Shown here: positions 42,356-49,302 of the stretch, in pieces
How positions within the stretch are numbered: position 1 is the stretch's first letter
Layout: each line of letters starts with the position of its first letter
NCBI GenBank assembly: GCA_002344135.1
Contig: DDTO01000009.1
Location: 91,804-155,803, forward strand
Reading direction: 5' to 3'
DNA from: Chthonomonas sp. UBA2362
GTDB lineage: Bacteria > Armatimonadota > Fimbriimonadia > Fimbriimonadales > Fimbriimonadaceae
DNA length: 64,000 bases
Position numbers and translations under genes: made by a program
Notes under the pieces: generated by a model
Told to the model about the DNA's origin: nothing
The model's input: the letters and a program-made list of their open reading frames with translations, nothing else
Database searches by the model: none

Positions 42356-45300
42356 ATGACAGGAAGGTTAGCTCGCGGGGCACCCGCGTTTTATGCATTC
42401 GTGGCCCTTGTCATGGGCCTCATCTCGGCCGCGATGGTCGGTTGTGGTGGTAGCGGCGGTGGCGGAGGCCAAGCCAAGTTCAGCGTCGGCGCCACTTTCG
42501 AGGCTTACACTGGCCGCGCGATCCAAGGTTACGTGGGATCGATCAAGGTCTCCGCTCAATATGGCACGGACTCGCCCGTCGAGTTCGGAGTGATCAAGAG
42601 AAACGACGCACGCGTCGAGCGAGACGTGCTCGCCGACAAGGACTACCGTTTCGTGGTCATCGGATACGCTTCCGAGAATGGCACTGGCGCCGAAGTGGCG
42701 CGCACCGAGTTTGTCCGCCGCTCACCCAAGCGTGGCCAGATCACCGACGTCACCGTCGACACCATGACGTCCGACGTTGCTAGCGTCCACGTGGATTTGC
42801 CGGCAACGGTCATCTGCGGCAGCACCGTCGCCGTGAACATCGAGGCCCGCAATTCGAGCGGCAACCCGATCCTCAACTGTGACGACGACTCTTCGTTCGC
42901 GATTGTCGTCGAGCCCGCCGGCGCTGGTTCCGTAAACTGGAACAACGGTGTCTGTGAGTTCACCGCATCTGCCGATCAAGCATGGGACGGCCAAACCGTC
43001 CGAGTCACCGCGACCCTCAATGGGCGCACCGGTGAGGATTCGACCGTTCTCGATTGCCTGATCTCGAACCTAAATCTCAATCTGCACTGGAATGCGGACG
43101 ATCGCGGCCTTCCCGGCTATGCGAACTCCGCTCGACTGACCCTTTCGCGACCGGGCGGCACCACCCACGAGGTGATCGTCAACCGATCCTCGCGTAACGC
43201 TTACATCGAGCCGGTCAGGTTCCCTGACAAGATCGATGACGGCGCCTGGGATCTTAACATCACCGCCTACTCCGGCTCCGGCGGAGCAGGAACCGCGGTT
43301 GCCTCCGGAAACTTCCCCGTTAACGTCGATCCTGGCGAGGATGCGATCACCATTGACATGGATGCCAGCGACTTCGACGTTAGTGGCATCCGCGTTCAGA
43401 TTCTCCGCGGCAACAGTGTCGTCAACGTCCCGAATGGCGGCCCCGTGGTTCTCTTCGAGGGTGAGACGGTCGACATGTCAGTCCAAGCCGTCAACGCTCT
43501 GGGCGAAATCCTGTTGACGAACAGCGAGACGGAAATGTCGTGTAGCGGCGGCAACATCAGTTGCGTCGGCAAGCGCGTTACTGCCAATGTCCGCGGCGAT
43601 TCCTCTTCCATGACGTTCCGCATCGGCGATGCCCCCGGCCCGTTCACCTACCCGGTGAGCGTCGTCATTGGTTCGCCCGGCGTCATCATTATCTGGGATC
43701 CGCCAACGCGTGATCCGGCTCCTGGCTACGCGAAGTCGGCTCAAGCCGAGATCTTTGACGGAAGCGGTAACCCGATCCCCGGATTCGACCCGTTCTGCGT
43801 GAATCGACCGGCGAGCGGCCGAACCGCAGCTTACTGGCCGGACCAGCTAGAGCCCGGAACCGCCTACTTCGTCCGCGTCACCCTGTTCCCCGAACTGGAT
43901 TGCGCTGGACCCCAACTCATGTTCGCCGAGACGCCCGTGCTGCTCGTCCCGCAGGACGGACGGGTGTCCGCCAGCGAGTTCGACTTCCCGACCGTCGGCG
44001 ATGCTTCGAACGTAGAAATCACCGTTCTCCGCGCCGATGGTTCGGTCGAGCGATATATGGACGTTTCTCCGCCGCCTGTCGGCCGCCGAAACGGACCGCT
44101 CTTCCTCGCCTCCGGCGAGCAGGTGACGATCAGCGCTCGCGCGACCGATGCTGCCGGAACCGTGACCTTCTTCTCGGTCATGAACAACTCGTTCGATAAC
44201 GACGTGTGCAGTCTCGACCTGACGAACGGCAGAGTGACGACGAATCGTCTCGGTCTAACCTTCCTCACCTCGACGGCCCAAGCCGGACGGGGACCGGAGA
44301 TGGTGCTTGAGACGAGAGTCATGCAGCCAGGCGTGGTGGCATTCAGCGACTACGACGACGATGCCTTCGGCATGGGCGCGGTCAAGTCCTACCTCTATGT
44401 CCCGACTGCCAGGGTGAACAACCCGGTAACCGGAGACAAGATCTGGGAGATCCCGTATCGTGACGACGCATACCTCGGTCGACCATTGGCGGAGCCCGGC
44501 GTGGTTCTACCTACCGGCCAGTGCAACGGCTACGACGTCATCCAGCCTGCGATCAACTCCCGAGCCAACCGCATCGCGCTGACGATCGCTCCGTTCGACA
44601 CGGTGAGCGGCGACGTGACCTACTATAAGGACCTCGTCGTCATGGACGTCTCCTATGACGCCAACGGCGTGCCGGTATTCGGCGCCATCCACCTGCAGAA
44701 TGTCCAATACGACACGGCAGACCAGTTCTGCCCACAGTGGGGACCGCAGCAGGACAACAACTTGGACGGCGTCCTCTACTTCTCGTCGATGGAGTTCAAC
44801 CGGGATGCCGGCTCCTACCTTCCTGGTAACGAGCGCGATATCTTCTCCCGCGGCGACGTCGACGCAACCCCGAGCCCGGGCATCAACCTGACCTCCGGCA
44901 TTTCCGGCAACCTTCTGTGGCCGGCAGTCGCTCCGGACAACGGCGAGATGGCGGTTATCCGCAAGCTCGGCTTTGGCACTGACGCAGCAGGCCTGTTCGG
45001 TGTGGGCCAGATCGTTACGATCCGGACCACCGACTTCGCGCCGACTGGTGAGCAGATCGACGTGACCGCGTCGGCTGCAAGCCGAATCGGCTACGTGGCT
45101 AGCCACGGCGTTCAGGTCCCTGGCTCGTCCGACCCGGCGACGCTCATCAACCCCGACAAGTACTACATCGCTTTTGCGCGCAGCTTCGATGGCGGCGTGA
45201 CGAGAGAGGTGCAGCTCATTCGGGCGGAGCGGACTCAAGCCGCTCTCGGAGCCTTCATTCCGCAGCAACAGAATGCGAGCGATCCGTTCTGCGCCGCGGT

Positions 45301-45517
45301 GGATGGCGCCGACGACTTCCGAGTCTATAATCCGCGGAGGATCATGGCCTTCCTGTACAACGACACCCAGATCCGGGCGAAGCCGATAACTTCGCCGGCG
45401 ACGGGTGGTATCGGATCCCTGATTACCGTGCTCGATCCCGACCTGACTTCCACGAATATCCCGAGCCAGCCGACATTCCCGGCTCCGTTCGACGTATTCG
45501 ATCCTCTCCCGAGGTAA
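42356..45517 (+). CDS. Large exported lipoprotein (1053 aa)
   Basis: The ATG at 42356 lies 4 nt after a perfect GGAGG and begins a lipoprotein signal ending in AAMVGCGGSGGGGG, with the lipidated Cys near residue 26. The body has several Ig-like or Big-type beta repeats at about residues 40-650 (for example repeated RVQILRGNSVV / EITVLRADGSV units around 345 and 555). A C-terminal PD40/TolB-like segment (INSRANRIALTIAPFD, GNLLWPAVAPDNGEMAVI) follows. It is probably an outer-membrane surface protein. I find no enzymatic motif. It has its own terminator. Confidence 0.85.
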   Translation: MTGRLARGAPAFYAFVALVMGLISAAMVGCGGSGGGGGQAKFSVGATFEAYTGRAIQGYVGSIKVSAQYGTDSPVEFGVIKRNDARVERDVLADKDYRFVVIGYASENGTGAEVARTEFVRRSPKRGQITDVTVDTMTSDVASVHVDLPATVICGSTVAVNIEARNSSGNPILNCDDDSSFAIVVEPAGAGSVNWNNGVCEFTASADQAWDGQTVRVTATLNGRTGEDSTVLDCLISNLNLNLHWNADDRGLPGYANSARLTLSRPGGTTHEVIVNRSSRNAYIEPVRFPDKIDDGAWDLNITAYSGSGGAGTAVASGNFPVNVDPGEDAITIDMDASDFDVSGIRVQILRGNSVVNVPNGGPVVLFEGETVDMSVQAVNALGEILLTNSETEMSCSGGNISCVGKRVTANVRGDSSSMTFRIGDAPGPFTYPVSVVIGSPGVIIIWDPPTRDPAPGYAKSAQAEIFDGSGNPIPGFDPFCVNRPASGRTAAYWPDQLEPGTAYFVRVTLFPELDCAGPQLMFAETPVLLVPQDGRVSASEFDFPTVGDASNVEITVLRADGSVERYMDVSPPPVGRRNGPLFLASGEQVTISARATDAAGTVTFFSVMNNSFDNDVCSLDLTNGRVTTNRLGLTFLTSTAQAGRGPEMVLETRVMQPGVVAFSDYDDDAFGMGAVKSYLYVPTARVNNPVTGDKIWEIPYRDDAYLGRPLAEPGVVLPTGQCNGYDVIQPAINSRANRIALTIAPFDTVSGDVTYYKDLVVMDVSYDANGVPVFGAIHLQNVQYDTADQFCPQWGPQQDNNLDGVLYFSSMEFNRDAGSYLPGNERDIFSRGDVDATPSPGINLTSGISGNLLWPAVAPDNGEMAVIRKLGFGTDAAGLFGVGQIVTIRTTDFAPTGEQIDVTASAASRIGYVASHGVQVPGSSDPATLINPDKYYIAFARSFDGGVTREVQLIRAERTQAALGAFIPQQQNASDPFCAAVDGADDFRVYNPRRIMAFLYNDTQIRAKPITSPATGGIGSLITVLDPDLTSTNIPSQPTFPAPFDVFDPLPR

Positions 45518-45530
45518 GGAAGCCTCTAGG

Positions 45531-45559
45531 AGCCCCGGCCCCCTTGTGGGGTCGGGGTT
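45531..45559 (+). terminator. Terminator after the large lipoprotein gene
   Basis: A 12-bp stem including CCCCGGCCCC and GGGGTCGGGG, with a 5-nt loop, starts 14 nt after the stop and runs into CTGCATTTT. It resembles the hairpin at 12123-12149 in sequence and position. Confidence 0.72.
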
Positions 45560-45575
45560 CTGCATTTTGCTGGGT

Positions 45576-45581
45576 CATAAT
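45576..45581 (+). promoter_or_regulatory. -10-like box CATAAT before purD
   Basis: TCATAAT followed by TTTTCG and the ATG leaves only 6 nt of possible leader and no ribosome site. The spacing is the same as for the amidohydrolase at 12.2 kb. Confidence 0.5.
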
Positions 45582-45587
45582 TTTTCG

Positions 45588-46841
45588 ATGCCTAAAGTGC
45601 TCGTCGTCGGAAGCGGGGGGCGGGAGCATGCCCTTGCTTGGAAGCTTTCCACCGAAGCCGAGATCTTCGCTGCTCCAGGCAACCCAGGAACGGCGCAGAT
45701 CGCCACGAACCTCCCGATCAGTGCTGGCGATCCTGAAGCGTTGATCGAGGCCTGTCGTCGACATGCCATCGACTTCGTCGTCGTGGGTCCAGAGAATCCG
45801 CTCATCGAGGGCTTGTCCGATATCCTCCGTAATGCCGGGGTCGCTGTCTTCGGGCCGTCGGCACAGGCGGCTCGGCTCGAAGGCTCGAAAGCCTTCGCCA
45901 AGGAGGTCATGGTCGCCGCTGGAGTCCCTACGGCAGAGCACCGCAACTTCACCGATCCCGAAGCCGCGCGGGGGTACACCAGAATGCGATTTGATCAAGG
46001 GCGACAGGTCGCTGTTAAGGCGAGCGGTGCCGCCCTCGGCAAGGGAGTGGTCGTGAGCACCACGATCGAGGAGGCCGAAGATGCGATCGAGTCGATGCTG
46101 ACGCGGCGGGAGCTCGGCGATGCCGGTGCCGAGATCGTGATCGAGGACCGGCTCATCGGCCCAGAGTTCAGCCTAATCGCCCTGTGCGGTGGCGGCGGAT
46201 TCCTTTGCCTGCCTCCGGCCCGGGACTACAAGCGTGCGCTCGATTGCGATCGCGGACCCAACACGGGCGGGATGGGATCCTACTCGCCGGTGCCCGACGT
46301 GGATCCCGACTTCGCCGAGCGAGCCGCCGAGGAAGTGGTCGCGCCGATCTTGCGAGAACTGAGTCGCCGTGGACTCGACTACCGTGGCGCACTCTTCGCG
46401 GGCATCATGGTGCAGGAGGGTCGGCCGTACTGCTTGGAGTACAACGTGCGATTCGGTGATCCCGAGACCCAGACACTCGTCCGGAGGATGGGATCGGGTC
46501 TTTGCGAAGCCCTGCGCGCCTGCGCGGAGGGTCGTACGCCCGGGGCGGTCGCAATCGGCGCCCATGCCGCGGTCACGGTCGTCGTTGCCAGTGCGGGCTA
46601 TCCAGGGCCAGTCGAGAAGGGGCTCCCGATCGAGCTTGCACCCATGCCGAATGACGTGGTCATTTTCCATTCGGGGACCGAGATGATCGCCGGTCGGCTT
46701 GTGACCGCGGGAGGCCGCGTCATTGGCGTGAGCGCGAGCGCGCCGACCTTGGAGTCGGCGCGCATCAAAGCCTACGAGGCGACCTCTGCCGTCCGCTTCC
46801 GCGGCGCGCGATGGCGGACCGACATTGCCGTAACGGCCTAA
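45588..46841 (+). CDS. purD: Phosphoribosylamine-glycine ligase
   Basis: PurD makes GAR from phosphoribosylamine, glycine and ATP. The 417 residues fit the family: N-terminal MPKVLVVGSGGREHALAWKL, VVGPENPLIEGL near residue 66, ATP-grasp VKASGAALGKGVVV near residue 144, and GPNTGGMGSYSPVP near residue 224. The C-terminal YNVRFGDPETQ holds the metal-binding residues. It is monocistronic between a terminator and the convergent rpsJ, whose stop overlaps by four bases. Confidence 0.95.
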   Translation: MPKVLVVGSGGREHALAWKLSTEAEIFAAPGNPGTAQIATNLPISAGDPEALIEACRRHAIDFVVVGPENPLIEGLSDILRNAGVAVFGPSAQAARLEGSKAFAKEVMVAAGVPTAEHRNFTDPEAARGYTRMRFDQGRQVAVKASGAALGKGVVVSTTIEEAEDAIESMLTRRELGDAGAEIVIEDRLIGPEFSLIALCGGGGFLCLPPARDYKRALDCDRGPNTGGMGSYSPVPDVDPDFAERAAEEVVAPILRELSRRGLDYRGALFAGIMVQEGRPYCLEYNVRFGDPETQTLVRRMGSGLCEALRACAEGRTPGAVAIGAHAAVTVVVASAGYPGPVEKGLPIELAPMPNDVVIFHSGTEMIAGRLVTAGGRVIGVSASAPTLESARIKAYEATSAVRFRGARWRTDIAVTA

Positions 46842-47137
46842 GTCTTGATCTGGATGTCCACGCCGCTGGGCAGGTCGAGGCGCATCAAGGCGTCGATCGT
46901 CTTGTTCGTCGGTTCGTGGATGTCGATCAGCCGGTTGTGGATCCTGAGCTCAAAATGCTCCATCGACTCTTTGTCGATGTGCGGGCCCCGGATCACGCAA
47001 AAGCGCCGGATGTTAGTCGGAAGCGGGATCGGACCGCTGATTCGGGCGCCCGTGCGCTTAGCAGTGTCGACGATCTTCTCGGCCGACTGGTCGATCAGTC
47101 GGTGGTCATACGCGCGGAGGCGAATTCTTACTCGCAT
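46838..47137 (-). CDS. rpsJ: 30S ribosomal protein S10
   Basis: A 99-residue S10 (NusE), part of the 30S head and of antitermination complexes. It is recognisable from RIRLRAYDHRLIDQSAEKIV, GPIPLPT, the FCVIRGPHIDKESMEHFE stretch and the final LPSGVDIQIK. It usually heads the S10 operon before rplC; here it ends at purD, and only tuf lies upstream. A strong hairpin separates it from tuf. Confidence 0.97.
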   Translation of the reverse strand: MRVRIRLRAYDHRLIDQSAEKIVDTAKRTGARISGPIPLPTNIRRFCVIRGPHIDKESMEHFELRIHNRLIDIHEPTNKTIDALMRLDLPSGVDIQIKT

Positions 47138-47233
47138 TTAGCCTGATACCTACCTGTTGAAGTGGCCGCGAGTTCCAGGCGAACGGCAAGCGCGCCCCAA
47201 TCTCTCGGCAGGGCAGATTGTACCCAAACGAGC

Positions 47234-47262
47234 GGGGGCTGCGCGAGCATCGCGCAGCCCCC
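47234..47262 (-). terminator. Hairpin between tuf and rpsJ
   Basis: A perfect 12-bp stem (GGGGGCTGCGCG/CGCGCAGCCCCC) with a 5-nt loop begins 24 nt after the tuf stop. The following minus-strand bases GCTCGTTTGGG are only weakly T-rich. It probably lowers rpsJ transcription relative to tuf. Confidence 0.65.
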
Positions 47263-47286
47263 GTGACCGTGAGAGTGTTTCGAGCC

Positions 47287-48489
47287 TTACTCGTAGATCT
47301 TCGTGATCGTGCCGGCGCCGACGGTGCGGCCGCCTTCGCGGATCGCGAACTTCGAGCCCTGCTCCATGGCGATCGGAGCGATCAGCTCAATAGTCATGGT
47401 GATGTTGTCGCCAGGCATGACCATGTCGACCCCACTTGGCAAGTTGAGCGTTCCCGTCACGTCGGTCGTTCGGAAGTAGAACTGCGGGCGGTAGCCCGTG
47501 ATGAACGGCGTGTGCCGTCCGCCCTCTTCCTTGGACAGGACGTAGACCTCGGCGTCGAACTTCGTGTGCGGCTTGATCGAGCCGGGCTTGGCCACAACCT
47601 GGCCGCGCTCGATTTCCTTTCGCTCGACACCGCGCAGGAGAAGCCCGACGTTGTCGCCCGCCTCGCAGTAGTCGAGCGTCTTCCGGAACATCTCGACGCC
47701 CGTGCAAACGGTCTTGCGGGTCTCCGGGTGAAGGCCGACGATCTCGACTTCTTCCATCGACTTGAGCTGACCGCGCTCGACACGACCCGTGGCGACCGTG
47801 CCGCGACCTGTGATCGTGAAGACGTCTTCGACGGCCATCAGGAACGGCTTGTCTTTGTCGCGCTCGGGGGTCGGAATGTGGCTGTCGACGGCTGCCATCA
47901 GGTCGAGGACCGGCTTGAGGGCCGCGTCGTCGATACCGGCGCCCTTCTCGAGGGCCTCCAGCATTTTGACGGCGGAACCCTTTACGATCGGGCAGTTCTT
48001 GAAGCCGTACTTCTCGAGGAGGTCGTTGACTTCCATCTCGACAAGCTCGAGCAGCTCGTCGTCGTCGACGAGGTCGGTCTTGTTGATAAAGACCACGATG
48101 TACGGGACGCCGACCTGCCGCGCGAGCAGGATGTGCTCGCGCGTCTGGGGCATCGGGCCGTCGGTGGCAGCGACCACGAGGATCGCGCCGTCCATTTGGG
48201 CCGCGCCGGTGATCATGTTCTTGATGAAGTCGGCGTGACCGGGGCAGTCGACGTGGGCGTAGTGCCGCGTATCGGTCTCGTACTCCTGGTGCGAGATATT
48301 GATCGTGATGCCGCGAGCCTTCTCCTCGGGAGCGCTGTCGATCTCTTCGTAGGAGACTTTCTTGGCGTGGCCCTTCAGAGCCAGGGTCTGGGTGATCGCG
48401 GCCGTCAGCGACGTCTTGCCGTGGTCGACGTGGCCGATGGTGCCGATATTGACGTGAGGCTTGGTCCTCTCGAATTTCTGTCTAGCCAT
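47287..48489 (-). CDS. tuf: Elongation factor Tu
   Basis: EF-Tu brings aminoacyl-tRNA to the ribosome. The 400 residues are typical: G1 GHVDHGKT near residue 19, the switch I ARGITI, G3 DCPGH, G4 NKTDL, and the usual domains 2 and 3 ending in GRTVGAGTITKIYE. It has its own strong promoter at 48604-48632. fusA, rpsG and rpsL are not upstream, so this is a detached tuf-rpsJ unit. Confidence 0.98.
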   Translation of the reverse strand: MARQKFERTKPHVNIGTIGHVDHGKTSLTAAITQTLALKGHAKKVSYEEIDSAPEEKARGITINISHQEYETDTRHYAHVDCPGHADFIKNMITGAAQMDGAILVVAATDGPMPQTREHILLARQVGVPYIVVFINKTDLVDDDELLELVEMEVNDLLEKYGFKNCPIVKGSAVKMLEALEKGAGIDDAALKPVLDLMAAVDSHIPTPERDKDKPFLMAVEDVFTITGRGTVATGRVERGQLKSMEEVEIVGLHPETRKTVCTGVEMFRKTLDYCEAGDNVGLLLRGVERKEIERGQVVAKPGSIKPHTKFDAEVYVLSKEEGGRHTPFITGYRPQFYFRTTDVTGTLNLPSGVDMVMPGDNITMTIELIAPIAMEQGSKFAIREGGRTVGAGTITKIYE

Positions 48490-48522
48490 GTGTGTTTGTA
48501 GTTGGTCCTTCTAGGATCTTTT

Positions 48523-48544
48523 GGCCGGCGAAGTTCGCCGGGCC
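48523..48544 (-). promoter_or_regulatory. Hairpin in the tuf 5' leader
   Basis: GGCCGGCGAA and TTCGCCGGGCC are an inverted repeat within the predicted 108-nt leader of tuf, ending 34 nt before the ATG. No T-tract follows, so it is more likely a stability or translation element than a terminator. Confidence 0.4.
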
Positions 48545-48603
48545 GAAGTCACACCACGTGCGGCCCAAGAAATGAGCCTCCAGCCCGCGATAGATCGGGC
48601 AAT

Positions 48604-48632
48604 AGTGTACCCGTGCCAGGCCGAATTTTCAA
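48604..48632 (-). promoter_or_regulatory. tuf promoter
   Basis: On the minus strand TTGAAA, 17 nt and TACACT occur in ideal spacing. Transcription would start near 48597, giving a leader of about 108 nt. Confidence 0.8.
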
Positions 48633-48690
48633 GGCATCCCGGAGCGCAGAGGAGATAGCTTCCAGGGGGCCGAGGTAGGCTTCACCACGT

Positions 48691-48882
48691 ATGTCCGAGC
48701 ATGAATCGATGGTCCGAATCTTCGACTCCTTCGAACAGGCCGATCGTGCCGACCGAGAGGAGTATGCGGCAATGACGCCGGAGCAGCGCCTCGATATCCT
48801 CCTACAACTGGTCCTCGAATACTATGGCCCTCCACCCCGACTTCAAAGAGTTCTTACGGTTGCTCAATTCCCACCAGGTTGA
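48691..48882 (+). CDS. Small protein, probable partner of the nucleotidyltransferase
   Basis: A 63-residue protein whose first 45 residues (VRIFDSFEQADRADREEYAAMTPEQRLDILLQLV) resemble short proteins often encoded just before DUF6036-type nucleotidyltransferases. Its last 59 nt overlap the start of that gene in another frame. The arrangement suggests a toxin-antitoxin-like pair with this as the antitoxin or a cofactor; this is inference. A TAGGCT box ends 9 nt before the ATG. Confidence 0.65.
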   Translation: MSEHESMVRIFDSFEQADRADREEYAAMTPEQRLDILLQLVLEYYGPPPRLQRVLTVAQFPPG

Positions 48883-49270
48883 GTACCTGCTCGTCGGGGC
48901 GCATGCGCTGGCCGTGCATGGACAGCCTCGCATGACCGGCGACATCGACTTCTTCGTACAGTGCAACGCGGAAAATGCCACAAGGCTTCGGGCGGCGCTG
49001 GAAGAGTTCGGGTTCGGTTCGACAGGAGTAACGGCTTCCGACCTCGAACAGCCGGGCCGTATCTTCATGCTAGGAGTGCTGCCTCATCGGATCGACCTAC
49101 TGACATCGATCTCGGGTGTTGAATTCGATCAGGCATGGCAGCGAAGGATCGATTGTGTGCTCGATGGCGTACCGATTCACGTCTTGTCGTTGGAGGATCT
49201 CATTGCAAACAAACGAGCCACGGGGAGGGCCAAGGATATTGCCGATCTCGATCTGCTCGGAGGGGTTTGA
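48824..49270 (+). CDS. Nucleotidyltransferase (DUF6036/AbiEii-like)
   Basis: A 148-residue minimal nucleotidyltransferase. The active-site pattern is YLLVGAHALAVHG followed by the GDIDFFV metal motif near residue 40, with a third acidic site in RIDLL near residue 90. The C-terminal LEDLIANKRATGRAKDIADL is typical of AbiEii/DUF6036 proteins. Related enzymes modify tRNA ends or proteins as toxins, but this one may have another role. It overlaps the small gene before it and ends 32 nt before the cyclase-STAND gene on the same strand. Confidence 0.8.
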   Translation: MALHPDFKEFLRLLNSHQVEYLLVGAHALAVHGQPRMTGDIDFFVQCNAENATRLRAALEEFGFGSTGVTASDLEQPGRIFMLGVLPHRIDLLTSISGVEFDQAWQRRIDCVLDGVPIHVLSLEDLIANKRATGRAKDIADLDLLGGV

Positions 49271-49302
49271 GCATCCCAGCTTGTAGATAAACTATCCGTG
49301 TG

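Noticed and set aside
47218..48501. 427-residue open frame opposite tuf
   Set aside because: It is a GC-rich antisense shadow of a clear EF-Tu gene, with a low-complexity Arg/Val/Asp composition.
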